From Microbacterium sp. CH12i (GTDB taxonomy: Bacteria; Actinomycetota; Actinomycetes; Actinomycetales; Microbacteriaceae), in the NCBI RefSeq assembly GCF_000685355.1, contig NZ_JHET01000012.1, forward strand, positions 1-64,000: a DNA stretch of 64,000 bases, written 5' to 3'. Of this stretch, positions 26,917 to 35,659 are shown piece after piece. A model generated the notes under the pieces. It was not told the origin of the DNA. It did not search any database and was given only the letters and a program-made list of their open reading frames with translations. The translations under genes were made by a program, and so were the position numbers. The stretch's first letter is position 1, and each line of letters opens with the position of its first letter.

Positions 26917-27642
26917 ATGTCCGAACCCCGTATCTTCCGCGAAGAACCGGTCTCTTTCGTGCGTCGGAGCGGGCGGATGTCAGAGGCTCAGGAGCGAGCG
27001 TTCGAAGAGCTCGCTCCGCGCTACCTGCTTGATGTGCCGCGCGACCTCGCCTCGACCAGTGTCCACCCCGAAGCGCGGATGGATCCCCGAGCAGAGTACG
27101 GCCGTGACCCGCACCTGATCGTCGAGATCGGCTCGGGTCAGGGCCACGCCATCATCTCTGCGGCGACGGCGCGTCCTGATGATGACTTCCTCGCCATTGA
27201 GGTGTTCCGGGCTGGTCTTGCGCGCACGATGCTTGACGCAGATAAGGGCGGCGTAAGCAATCTGCGACTTATCGAAGCCAACGCCCCGGAGGTGCTGTCG
27301 TCGTACGTGCCGGAGGGCGGGGTATCCGAGGTGTGGATCTTCTTCCCCGATCCTTGGCACAAATCGCGCCACAACAAGCGTCGACTCATCCGGAAGGGCT
27401 TCGGTGATGCCGCGGCGCGCGCACTCGAAGACGGTGGACTGCTGCGACTGGCGACCGACTGGAAGGACTACGCGCTCCAGATGCGCGATGTTCTCGATGC
27501 TGATCCGCTGTTTGAGCGTGCCTTCGAGGGCGATTGGGCAGAGCGCTTCGACGGGCGCGTCATGACCTCGTTCGAGCGTAAAGGCATTGATAAAGGCCGG
27601 GATATTCGCGACCTCGTTTACCGGCGAAAGCGTCGGGCGTGA
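26917..27642 (+). CDS. trmB: tRNA (guanine-N7-)-methyltransferase
   Basis: 241 residues, methylating G46 of the tRNA variable loop with S-adenosylmethionine. Seen: VEIGSGQGHAI near residue 68 (SAM motif I) and IFFPDPWHKSRHNKRRLIRK near 140, the TrmB fingerprint with the catalytic aspartate. Length is usual for actinobacteria. Stop overlaps the GTG start of the membrane protein gene that follows. Confidence 0.94.
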   Translation: MSEPRIFREEPVSFVRRSGRMSEAQERAFEELAPRYLLDVPRDLASTSVHPEARMDPRAEYGRDPHLIVEIGSGQGHAIISAATARPDDDFLAIEVFRAGLARTMLDADKGGVSNLRLIEANAPEVLSSYVPEGGVSEVWIFFPDPWHKSRHNKRRLIRKGFGDAAARALEDGGLLRLATDWKDYALQMRDVLDADPLFERAFEGDWAERFDGRVMTSFERKGIDKGRDIRDLVYRRKRRA

Positions 27643-28519
27643 CACACTCCACCGCCACGTGGACGCCGGGCCTCGCGCCGGCCATGCTCGTGTGCCTCGC
27701 AGCTCCCGCGTTTTTCGTCGCCCAGTGGACATGGCTGGGCTGGGTGCTGCTGGGGGCAGGCATCGGGCTCGCGTGGCTCGTTGAGCGGCGGTCGTCGGTG
27801 CAGCGTCCGGTTGTGCGGATAGGGGCTCATTTCGAGGGCGCCGAGATATCACGGCATCCGGTCCGTCGCTCACTCGCGATCTCTCGCTCATCGCCCTCGG
27901 AATGCTCATCGTCAGCGTGATTCCGTTAGCTGCAGAGCTCGACAATATGGCGATGGTGCGCTTCACTCTCGCCCTCGGAGGCGCGGTTGCCGTGCCGTAC
28001 GTCATCTCGCGATTTGTGTTCCGTGACCGTGCGATCAGCTTCCCGTGGCGCACCGGCAAACGTTGGGGGAGGCTGCAATGGGGCTGGCTGATCGCCGTTC
28101 TCGTGCTCGGCTGGCTGATCTTGCCCTTCTACTTCATCAGCAGCGGTGTCTACCAGAACTGGCCGGTCGTCAACTCGCCCGAACTCATCGCGCGCCTATT
28201 CGTCGGCGTTGGGGCGGTGGGAATCTGGGACGAGCTGTTCTTCATCTGCACCGTCTTCGCGTTGCTACGGCGACACTTCCCGGATGCGCTCGCTAACGTG
28301 CTGCAGATGATCGTGTTCGTGTCGTTCCTGTGGGAGCTCGGCTATCGGGCGTGGGGACCAGCGTTGACCATCCCGTTCGCACTCTTGCAGGGCTTCATTT
28401 TCTTGCGGACACATTCGCTTGCGTACGTCGTCACAGTGCATCTGCTGTTCGACGCCATCGTGTTCGCGGTGCTGGTGCACGCGCATAATCCTGAACTGTT
28501 GCCGATCTTTTTACTGTAG
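27639..28519 (+). CDS. CPBP-like intramembrane protease family protein, one frame break
   Basis: About 293 residues, seven or eight membrane segments. GTG 27639 overlaps trmB. The frame breaks near 27855-27862, where adding one base turns HPVRRSLAIS into RSLTRDLSLIALGMLIVSVI. The C-terminal half has VGVGAVGIWDELFFICTVFA and SFLWELGYRAWGP, the place of the CPBP/ABI motifs, but the usual EExxxR is replaced by DELFFI. It may be a degenerate or alternative member with altered or no protease activity. Confidence 0.6.
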
Positions 28520-28550
28520 ACAGTGGGCGCCGAGGAAGCGTGGGTGTGAT

Positions 28551-28576
28551 CTGCTCTAATGTTTGGAATAGAGCAG
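28551..28576. promoter_or_regulatory. Inverted repeat upstream of the MpaB-like gene
   Basis: CTGCTCTA at 28551-28558 and TAGAGCAG at 28569-28576 form a perfect 8-bp repeat with ten bases between, 35 bases before the start at 28611. It lacks a T tract, and the length fits a dimeric repressor site such as a TetR-type operator. No regulator gene is adjacent. Confidence 0.35.
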
Positions 28577-28610
28577 TCAGCGACTTGAAGCACAGAGACA
28601 GGATTCGTTA

Positions 28611-29474
28611 ATGACCGTGCAGGATGCCCACACCACCGCGAAACCTAGTCATGATCATGACGGATACTTCGCACCTGACAGTATTTCCTGGCGTATTTTT
28701 GCTGACCCAGTCTCAAAACTGGGTGGGATGGCTGCGTTGCTTTTGCAGGCGCTGAACCCCTACATGATGAGAGTGTTTTACAACACGACCGAGTCTAAGA
28801 GCGACGCGGGAGGTCGCGACGAGCGCACCGGACGGTACTTCGAAACCGTGATCTTCGGCGACCGTGCTCATGCCGATATCGCTTCCGAGATGGTTCGTCG
28901 CCTCCACGTAAACGCGGCGTGGACAGACCCCGTGACGGGTGAGGTACTGCGTGCCGACAAACCGGAATGGCTCGCCTGGACCCACAACACTTTTGTATAC
29001 GCGCTGCTGCGCGCTTCGAATGAATTCGGCGTCGATATCACCGCGGAGGAAGGCGACCGTTTCATCGTGGAACAGCACATCGCCGCACGTCTGATCGGTA
29101 TCGAGGATGAGTCGCTGCTCCCGTCAAACGCTGCTGAGCTGCAGGAATACATCGATGCGCAGACGCACTGGCTTGCTCTCGGCGTCGAAGCCGCCGAGGT
29201 GACACGCAATCTGCGAAATCCGGCGCTCCGCGGTAATCCGTTCAAGGTGTGGACCGGGGTGATCGTGCAAGACGGCGTGCTGCACCTGTTGCCGGACTGG
29301 GCACGCCTGCTCTACGGCATTGAGGGACGCCCGATGAATCTGCGCAAGGCTGCGCGCACCACCAAGCACCTCATGGCCGGTGCGCGGAAATCGCGCACGT
29401 ACAAGCAGCTTGTCGACGAGGCTGTTTCGCGGGTCCAGAACCACCCGTACCGCAAACTACGCACCAAGGGATAG
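28611..29474 (+). CDS. MpaB/rubber-oxygenase-family (DUF2236) protein
   Basis: 287 residues. Pattern seen: SISWRIFADPVSKLGGMAAL, LLQALNPYMMRVFYNTTES, RTGRYFETVIFGD, WLAWTHNTFVYALLRASNEFG and EEGDRFIVEQHIAARLIG, the order of the oxygenase MpaB family. In the latex-clearing protein Lcp the histidine-rich helices hold a heme; candidates here are H in WTHN and EQHIA. Biological substrate is unknown; family members include rubber and mycophenolate-pathway oxygenases. Confidence 0.8.
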   Translation: MTVQDAHTTAKPSHDHDGYFAPDSISWRIFADPVSKLGGMAALLLQALNPYMMRVFYNTTESKSDAGGRDERTGRYFETVIFGDRAHADIASEMVRRLHVNAAWTDPVTGEVLRADKPEWLAWTHNTFVYALLRASNEFGVDITAEEGDRFIVEQHIAARLIGIEDESLLPSNAAELQEYIDAQTHWLALGVEAAEVTRNLRNPALRGNPFKVWTGVIVQDGVLHLLPDWARLLYGIEGRPMNLRKAARTTKHLMAGARKSRTYKQLVDEAVSRVQNHPYRKLRTKG

Positions 29475-29509
29475 TCTGCGTCAACGCTCGAGTAGGCGAG
29501 AATCAGTCT

Positions 29510-29902
29510 ATGCTCATCTTCGGTCTGTTCCTGGCGGCGGCTGCCGCAGCCTTCCACGTCTTCATCTTCGCTCTCGAATCGCTCAGGTGGACAGAGCCCG
29601 AGACACGCAAGATCTTCGGTGTCGCCAGCGAAGCGGATGCCGTGACCACGAAGCCCCTCGCATTCAACCAGGGGTTCTACAACCTGTTTCTGGCGTTGAC
29701 CACGCTCGTGGGCATCGCTCTGCTGCTCGCAGGATTGTCGACCGTGGGGATCACGTTGGTATTCGCTGGCACGGCAATGATGCTCGCGGCAGCGCTCGTG
29801 CTCGTGCTGTCGAACCCGAAGATGGCGAGGGCTGCGGCCCTGCAGGGTGGGCCGCCGCTGCTGGCGATCATCGTCACCGCCGTGGCAGTCGCGATCAGCT
29901 GA
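29510..29902 (+). CDS. DUF1304 membrane protein
   Basis: 130 residues with four membrane helices. Characteristic AFHVFIFALESLRWTEPETR and AFNQGFYNLFLA identify DUF1304, conserved small membrane proteins of unknown function. The 3' end overlaps the convergent GyrI-like gene by eight bases. Confidence 0.85.
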   Translation: MLIFGLFLAAAAAAFHVFIFALESLRWTEPETRKIFGVASEADAVTTKPLAFNQGFYNLFLALTTLVGIALLLAGLSTVGITLVFAGTAMMLAAALVLVLSNPKMARAAALQGGPPLLAIIVTAVAVAIS

Positions 29903-30518
29903 GCGGTGTCACCGGCTGCCGAAGGAGCGTGCGACGCTTCTCGGCAGCCGTTTTGCGTGGGTCGCTGAAATAGATCTCGTGGTGCTTTCCGGTCAACTGC
30001 AGCCCGTTCTGCGGGATGAACACATCGTGCATTTCTGCGAGCACGGGCGCTTCGTCATCGAAAGAGCCGATGTGCATCGTCTGCACACATCGGCCTTCGC
30101 AGAGTGCTTCCAGTCGCACGTCGCGGACGCGGGTGGCAGGGTTTTTGGCGGAGGCTTTGGCGACAGCATCTGCGAACATCGCCTGGTCGATCCAGTCGGG
30201 CTGCATGATCATCATCGTCCAGTCCCACTTCGACTTGTCGCGCGCGGACGTGAAGGACGCGTGATTGTCGGCCCACCACAGACCTTCGAGCGGCATAACG
30301 GTGTAGTCGCGGTCGAGGTCGCGCTTGCTGGCGAACTTGAGGGTGTACGCGAGCGGGTAAAGCGCCTCGACGGCGGTCGTGAACTCCGACGCGGTGTTCG
30401 GGTCGCCGTGCCCGTCGATCATGAGGTAACTCAGCGCCGGTACGTCAACGACGTCGAAGCGGCCCTTTCTGGCACGATACGCATCGGTTGTCTTCTTGAA
30501 GTCGACCTTGTCGGGCAT
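29895..30518 (-). CDS. GyrI-like small-molecule-binding domain protein
   Basis: 207 residues. DVPALSYLMIDGHGDPNTAS, FTTAVEALYPLAYTLKF and YTVMPLEGLWWADN are the pattern of bacterial stand-alone GyrI-like/YdhR-like domain proteins; one resembles the effector-binding part of AraC/MerR regulators without a DNA-binding domain. Ligand unknown, cytosolic. It directly follows thrC with no gap, so probably co-transcribed. Confidence 0.78.
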   Translation of the reverse strand: MPDKVDFKKTTDAYRARKGRFDVVDVPALSYLMIDGHGDPNTASEFTTAVEALYPLAYTLKFASKRDLDRDYTVMPLEGLWWADNHASFTSARDKSKWDWTMMIMQPDWIDQAMFADAVAKASAKNPATRVRDVRLEALCEGRCVQTMHIGSFDDEAPVLAEMHDVFIPQNGLQLTGKHHEIYFSDPRKTAAEKRRTLLRQPVTPLS

Positions 30519-31952
30519 CTAGGCTGATGTGTGCAGGGCGCGCTCGGAGATGTAATCGCGCAGCTGCTGCTCGTCGGCTGGCATCTTCGTCACGCGCTGC
30601 GGGGCATCGAGAAGGGCCTGGGTATCGGCATCCGGCTCGATGGCGACACCGAGCGCCTCGGTGATGAGGTCAGCGAACTTCGCGGGCTTCGCGGTCTCGA
30701 GGACGAGCATCGGCACGCCAGGCTCGACGTGGTCGCGGGCGACCTTCGCGCCGTCGGCCGTGTGCGGGTCGAGCGTCACGCCGCTTTTTGCAGAGAAATC
30801 ACGGATCGTCGCGAGACGATCATCGTGCGTGCTCGTGCCGCTCACGAGACCGAATTCGGGAAGGAAGCGCTCCAACTCGGCGGAGAGGTTGATTTCGTCG
30901 CGCTCTTCGAGCTCATGCCACGACGCTGCCGTGCGCTTAGGGTCGCGGCCCAGCAGATCGAACACGAAGCGCTCCAGGTTTGACGCGCGAGAGACGTCCA
31001 TCGAAGGGCTCGAGGTTGCGAGCGTGTTCTCGGCGTTGCGCGGGCGGTAGTGACCGGTGCGGAAGAACTCGTCGAGAACATTGTTCTCGTTCGAGGCGAG
31101 CACGAGCTTGCGGATCGGGATGCCCATGCTCCGCGCGTAGTGGCCGGAGAGGATGTTGCCGAAGTTTCCAGAAGGAACAGCGAACGACACCTCGAAGCCG
31201 GCACGCTCGCTCGCAGGCAGTGCATCGGTCACGCGCAACCAGGCCCACACGTAGTAGGCGATCTGGGCAGAGATGCGACCGAAGTTGATCGAGTTGACGG
31301 CGCCGAGGCTGTGCGCACGCTTGAATTCGAGGTCGCTGGAGAGACGCTTGACGAGGTTTTGGCAATCGTCGAAGTTGCCCTCGACGGCGATGTTGTGCAC
31401 GTTCTCGTCCTGCAGTGAGTACATCTGTGCGCGCTGAAACGCGCTCATCCGGCCCTGCGGGGAAAGCATGAAGACCGAGACACGGTCGCGTCCGCGGAGG
31501 GCATGCTCGGCGGCGGAGCCGGTGTCGCCCGACGTCGCTCCGAGCACGTTCAGTACCCGGTCGCTCTTCTCTAGGACGTACTCCAGCGCTTCGCCGAGAA
31601 ACTGCATCGCCATGTCCTTGAAGGCCAGGGTGGGGCCCTCAGAGAGGCCGACGAGCGTCATTTCCTCGCCGATGTCGTTGAGCGGAACGATCTCATCCGC
31701 TGCGAACTTGCCGCCACCGTATGCCGCCTCGGTCAGCCGGGCAAGGTCATCACGCGGAATGTCGGTGGCGAAGAGGCCGATAACCTCGGTCGCCAGCTCG
31801 GCGTAGCTCAGCGAGCGCAGACGCTCCAGGTCTTCGTTGCTGAGCTGGGGGAGCGACGCGGGAACCGCGAGGCCGCCGTTGGGCGCGAGCCCCTCAAGAA
31901 GGACATCGCAATACTGTCCGAGCGTGCCGCCGCGTGTGGAGATGTACTGCAA
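30519..31952 (-). CDS. thrC: Threonine synthase, long form
   Basis: 477 residues starting TTG 31952 (reads MQYISTRGG), with GAGG nine bases upstream. PLP enzyme converting O-phosphohomoserine to threonine. Seen: GGLAVPASLPQLS, GPTLAFKDMAMQF with the PLP lysine near residue 110, LGATSGDTGSAAEHAL, FAVPSGNFGNILSGHYAR. The N-terminal domain and length are of the fungal/Gram-negative type (ThrC2-like). It is far from hom-thrB (46.3-48.6 kb) but completes that pathway. Confidence 0.93.
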   Translation of the reverse strand: MQYISTRGGTLGQYCDVLLEGLAPNGGLAVPASLPQLSNEDLERLRSLSYAELATEVIGLFATDIPRDDLARLTEAAYGGGKFAADEIVPLNDIGEEMTLVGLSEGPTLAFKDMAMQFLGEALEYVLEKSDRVLNVLGATSGDTGSAAEHALRGRDRVSVFMLSPQGRMSAFQRAQMYSLQDENVHNIAVEGNFDDCQNLVKRLSSDLEFKRAHSLGAVNSINFGRISAQIAYYVWAWLRVTDALPASERAGFEVSFAVPSGNFGNILSGHYARSMGIPIRKLVLASNENNVLDEFFRTGHYRPRNAENTLATSSPSMDVSRASNLERFVFDLLGRDPKRTAASWHELEERDEINLSAELERFLPEFGLVSGTSTHDDRLATIRDFSAKSGVTLDPHTADGAKVARDHVEPGVPMLVLETAKPAKFADLITEALGVAIEPDADTQALLDAPQRVTKMPADEQQLRDYISERALHTSA

Positions 31953-32076
31953 GATCTCGTACCTCGATTGTGCTGGGGGAGTGGGTGCCAGGTCGTCGGT
32001 TCCATCGTACGGCGTGGTGGTGGTGCGTGACGCCCGCGAACGACACAACGATGCCTATCGATGGAATACGCAACTA

Positions 32077-32089
32077 TTGACATTTTCAA
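32077..32089. promoter_or_regulatory. MarR-type operator over the -35 of the SDR-amidohydrolase unit
   Basis: TTGACATTTTCAA is a TTGA-N5-TCAA inverted repeat. TTGACA at 32077-32082 is a perfect -35; a weak -10, TCAGAT at 32100-32105, follows after 17 bases. The same 13-bp layout occurs at 39686-39698, and with flanks about 17 of 24 bases agree when the second site is reversed. The MarR gene at 39737 is the obvious candidate ligand. The SDR start is 57 bases downstream of the site. Confidence 0.62.
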
Positions 32090-32145
32090 GGATTTCCGAT
32101 CAGATGGAAGGAAGCGCAGCGTCGCTCGACTACAGAGGAGTATTT

Positions 32146-33072
32146 ATGTCACTCGCAGGCAAAGTAGCCATCGTTACAGGTTCAGGCCGGGGGCTTGGCC
32201 TCGCTTATGCGCAAGAACTCGCTCGTCAGGGAGCATCCGTCGTCATCAACGACGTCGACGACGCAACCGCCGCAGAGGCCGTCGCGAGCATCGAGGCCGC
32301 CGGCGGCAAGGCGACCGCTGTCGTCGCACCGGTCGGCTCGAGCGAAACAGCCAAGCATCTCGTTGCAGCCGCTGTTGACACTTTCGGCCGCCTCGACATT
32401 CTTGTCACGAACGCAGGCGTGCTCCGCGACACCGTCAGCTGGAAGATGAGCGACGAAGACTTTGATCTCGTCCTCAACGTCCACCTACGCGGCACCTTCA
32501 CCTGCGCTCGTGAAGCGATCATCTACATGCGCGAGCAGGCACAGGGCGGGCGCATCATCGCTATCGGCTCTCCCACGGGCCAGCGCGGCAACTTCGGACA
32601 GACCAACTACGCGGCAGCCAAGGCCGGCATTGTCGGCATGGTGCGCACTTGGGCGCTTGAGCTCAAGAAAGCGGGGATCACCGCGAACGCCGTCGTCCCC
32701 GTCGCAGCAACAGCAATGACTGCGACCGTGCCGTACTTCCACGCAGCCGTCGAGGCGGACGCGAAGGGTGAGGCCATGCCCGACTTCTTCCGCAAGGACC
32801 TCGGGTTCGGTACTGCCGCAGACGTTGCCCCGCTCATCGCCTACCTGGCGTCGGATGCCGCGGCAAACGTCACCGGTCAGGCGATCGGCGTCGGTGGCGA
32901 CCGTCTGCAGGTCTGGTCGCATCCCGAGCCGGTCGTGAGCGCATTCCACGACGGAGGTTGGAATGCGGAGGCACTCGCAGCCGAGTTCGACACAGTGGTG
33001 GGCGCAAACGTTCAGGCGGTGGGTGAGAAGTTCCCCGCACTGCCCGACGAGCTGCAGCCGCCGCAGGCCTAA
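32146..33072 (+). CDS. SDR dehydrogenase of the 3-hydroxyacyl-CoA type (catabolic cluster)
   Basis: 308 residues from ATG 32146 with AGAGGAG five bases upstream. Seen: KVAIVTGSGRGLGLAYAQEL (cofactor), ILVTNAGVLRD, IAIGSPTGQRGNFGQTNYAA with the catalytic serine, YAAAK, and a C-terminal extension of about 50 residues after VTGQAIGVGGDRLQVW, typical of fusion-derived hydroxyacyl-CoA dehydrogenases. Expected to oxidise a 3-hydroxyacyl-CoA to 3-oxoacyl-CoA. Nine bases ahead of the amidohydrolase gene, so one operon. Confidence 0.82.
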   Translation: MSLAGKVAIVTGSGRGLGLAYAQELARQGASVVINDVDDATAAEAVASIEAAGGKATAVVAPVGSSETAKHLVAAAVDTFGRLDILVTNAGVLRDTVSWKMSDEDFDLVLNVHLRGTFTCAREAIIYMREQAQGGRIIAIGSPTGQRGNFGQTNYAAAKAGIVGMVRTWALELKKAGITANAVVPVAATAMTATVPYFHAAVEADAKGEAMPDFFRKDLGFGTAADVAPLIAYLASDAAANVTGQAIGVGGDRLQVWSHPEPVVSAFHDGGWNAEALAAEFDTVVGANVQAVGEKFPALPDELQPPQA

Positions 33073-33081
33073 GGACCAGAA

Positions 33082-33966
33082 ATGACCCGCTACGAACCTC
33101 ACCTCGACCTTGACCAGCTGGTCGCGATCGACATGCACGTGCACATCGAAATGGATGCGCACGGCCACAATTCGCTGCCGGACGACCTCGCGGTTGCCGC
33201 GGCGAAGTACTTCAGCAACGGCGGGCTGAGCCCCGAGCTTGACGCGGTCGCCGACTACTACCGCGAGCGCAAGATGGCCGCGGTCGTGTTCACCGTCGAC
33301 GCATCAACGGCGTTCGGCCATGAGCCGGTCTCCAGCGTTGATATCGCTGAAGGGGCAGCGCGCCACAATGACGTGCTGATTCCCTTCGGGTCGGTCGACC
33401 CACACCAGGGTGCGAAGGCAGTCGACTACGCGCGCCGCCTCATTGAAGACCACGGTGTGCGCGGGTTCAAGTTCCACCCGACGGTGCAGAACTTTGACCC
33501 GAGTGACACGAAGTACTACCCGATCTACGAGCTGCTGCAGGAAGCCGGGATGGTCGCGCTGTTCCACACCGGACAGACCGGTATCGGAGCGGGCATGCCC
33601 GGTGGCCGCGGTATGCGCCTCGGGCTCTCCAACCCCATGCTGCTCGATGGTGTGGCAGCTGATTTTGGGGACCTGCAGATCATCATGGCGCACCCATCGG
33701 TGCCATGGCAGGACGAGGCGCTCTCGGTCGCAACGCACAAGCACAACACCTGGATCGACCTCTCGGGCTGGAGCCCGAAGTACTTCCCGAGCGAGCTCGT
33801 GCGTTACGCGGGCACGGTGCTGAAGGATCGTGTGCTCTTCGGAAGCGACTTCCCGATGATCAGCCCGGATCGCTGGTTGCGTGACATCGAGCAGACTGAG
33901 CTCAAGCCCGAGGCTCTTCCTGGAATCCTCAAAGACAACGCGGTACGTCTGCTTAAGCTCGCATAG
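33082..33966 (+). CDS. Amidohydrolase family protein (ACMSD/PF04909 type)
   Basis: 294 residues. Metal ligands seen in order: IDMHVHIEMDA (HxH), VRGFKFHPTVQNF, VALFHTGQTG, IIMAHPSVPWQDEA and VLFGSDFPM with the terminal aspartate. PF04909 enzymes are decarboxylases, hydratases or C-C/CoA hydrolases of aromatic metabolism. In MarR-regulated phenylpropanoid clusters a member is proposed to split 3-oxoacyl-CoA. That role is plausible here but inferred. The gene ends just before a strong bidirectional terminator. Confidence 0.8.
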   Translation: MTRYEPHLDLDQLVAIDMHVHIEMDAHGHNSLPDDLAVAAAKYFSNGGLSPELDAVADYYRERKMAAVVFTVDASTAFGHEPVSSVDIAEGAARHNDVLIPFGSVDPHQGAKAVDYARRLIEDHGVRGFKFHPTVQNFDPSDTKYYPIYELLQEAGMVALFHTGQTGIGAGMPGGRGMRLGLSNPMLLDGVAADFGDLQIIMAHPSVPWQDEALSVATHKHNTWIDLSGWSPKYFPSELVRYAGTVLKDRVLFGSDFPMISPDRWLRDIEQTELKPEALPGILKDNAVRLLKLA

Positions 33967-33974
33967 TCGCGATT

Positions 33975-34022
33975 ACAAAGGGAGCGGGCCAGGCGAGAAA
34001 TCGCCTGGCCCGCTCCCTTTGT
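33975..34022. terminator. Strong bidirectional terminator with GAAA loop
   Basis: A perfect 22-bp stem, 33975-33996 with 34001-34022, closed by a GAAA tetraloop at 33997-34000. It lies between the convergent amidohydrolase and ABC ATPase genes, and the A and T runs at the two ends (ACAAAGGG, CCCTTTGT) suit termination both ways. Confidence 0.9.
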
Positions 34023-34030
34023 CGTACTCG

Positions 34031-34893
34031 CTACTTGGCGGCGGCGTCGTCGGGCCGGAAGCCCTTCTTCGCGAGCTGAATCTGCTCGTAGACGTGGTGT
34101 CGCAGCTGGGTGAAGCGCGGCAGCGAGCGTGTCTCCAGCTGGTCACGCGTATCCGGCAGATCAACCAGCAGGTCTTCCTGCACCACGGTGGGCGAGCTGG
34201 AGAGCATGATCACGCGCTCAGCGAGATAAACAGACTCGTCGATGTCGTGCGTGACGAAGAGCACCGAGATGCCGAGCGTCTTTCGCACCTTGCGGACGAG
34301 GTCTTCGAGGTCTGCGCGAGTCTGCGCATCAACCGCGGCGAACGGCTCGTCCATGAGCAGCACCTCGGGCTGGTAAGCGATAGCTCGCGCGATCGCTACG
34401 CGCTGCTGCATGCCACCCGACAGCTGCCAGGGGAACGACTTCGGCACGTGTGAGAGCCCGACGTTCTCCAGCGCCTCAGCGACGAGCTTCTGACGCTCCG
34501 CCTTCGGCATTCCGGCGTTCTTCAGTGGCAGTTCGACGTTCTCTGCAACGCGAAGCCAAGGGAACAGTGAACGCCCGTACTCCTGGAACACGACGGCCAT
34601 CTTCTTCGGCGGCGCGGTGACCTCTTTGCCGTCGAGAATGACCTGACCGCTCGTCGCTCGAGCAGCCCGGCAATGCACTTCAGCAGGGTGGTCTTTCCTG
34701 AGCCAGAGGGGCCAACCAGGCAGGTCAGTTCGTTCTTTCCGAGGTCGAAAGTGAGGTCCCGAACGGCTTCTATGTCGCCACCATCGGTGTGGTAAACCTT
34801 CTTGAGCCCACGAACCGAGAGCAAGGTGTCTTCGGGCTTCAGAGTACGGCCGTAGGAAACGGTATTCAGCGGGGTTGCGGTGTCATGCTGCAT
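34031..34893 (-). CDS. NitT/TauT-type ABC ATPase, one frame break
   Basis: About 285 residues. The N-terminal frame gives LTCLVGPSGSGKTTLLKCIA (Walker A) from ATG 34893; after a break near 34664 the protein continues TSGQVILDGKEV in the next frame; one missing C restores LLEPTSGQV. The rest has AVVFQEYGRSLFPWL (Q-loop), QLSGGMQQRVAIARAI (signature), LLMDEPFAAVDA (Walker B) and FVTHDIDES. SsuB/TauB-like proteins import sulfonates, nitrate, or aromatic acids. Start overlaps the permease stop by 11 bases. Confidence 0.85.
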
Positions 34894-35659
34894 TCTCAAG
34901 ATCCTTCAGTCGGTGATACCAGCGGAGCACTCGTCGCTCGACGATTCGGAAGATCACGGCCACGAAGTAGCCGAGCAGACCCAGTACCAAGATGCCGGAC
35001 CACATCTCTGGGATGGCAAAGCGGCGCTGGAATTGAATAACGGTGAAGCCGAGACCTGAGCTGGACGCAAACATCTCGGAGATGATCATCAGCATCAACC
35101 CGATAGGCAGGCTCTGCCGGATGCCGGCGAAAATCTGCGGCGATGCCGCCGGCAGAATCTGGTACCGGACGCGGTTGAAGCCGGAAATACCGTACGAGCG
35201 GCTGGTGTCGGACTGCACGGAGTCTGCTCCGCGCACCCCCTCTACCGTGTTCAGCAGTACTGGCCAGATAGCGGCCAGCGCGATGATGAAGACCTTCATC
35301 CAGTCAGTGGGCCCGAAGAGCAGCATGAGCACGGGGATGAGGATCGGCGGGGGCAACGCACGGAAGAACTCGAATACCGGTTCGGTGAATGCTCGCAACC
35401 CGCGGTTGAGGCCGACCAGCACACCGAGCAGTATCCCGAGCACCACCGCGATGGTCACACCGGCGAGAAAGCGGCCGATGCTCGGAAGAACATCGAGCCA
35501 GATGCGCGGTCCGATCCAGGTGTCAATAAAGGTCACAACGAGTTCGGGCGGCGTCGGTACGAAGAAGTTCGGTGAGACGCTCGTGCTGATCCACCAGAGT
35601 GCGATCAGCAGAACGGGTAACCCGAGGGTAAACCCCAGAGCAATCAGGGATTTTTTCAT
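34883..35659 (-). CDS. NitT/TauT-type ABC permease
   Basis: 258 residues, six membrane segments. VPTPPELVVTFIDTW and the inner-membrane loop DTSRSYGISGFNRVRYQILP, then AASPQIFAGIRQSL, are the SsuC-type EAA region. Overlaps the other permease by four bases (ATGA). Forms a heterodimeric channel with it. Confidence 0.9.
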   Translation of the reverse strand: MKKSLIALGFTLGLPVLLIALWWISTSVSPNFFVPTPPELVVTFIDTWIGPRIWLDVLPSIGRFLAGVTIAVVLGILLGVLVGLNRGLRAFTEPVFEFFRALPPPILIPVLMLLFGPTDWMKVFIIALAAIWPVLLNTVEGVRGADSVQSDTSRSYGISGFNRVRYQILPAASPQIFAGIRQSLPIGLMLMIISEMFASSSGLGFTVIQFQRRFAIPEMWSGILVLGLLGYFVAVIFRIVERRVLRWYHRLKDLENAA

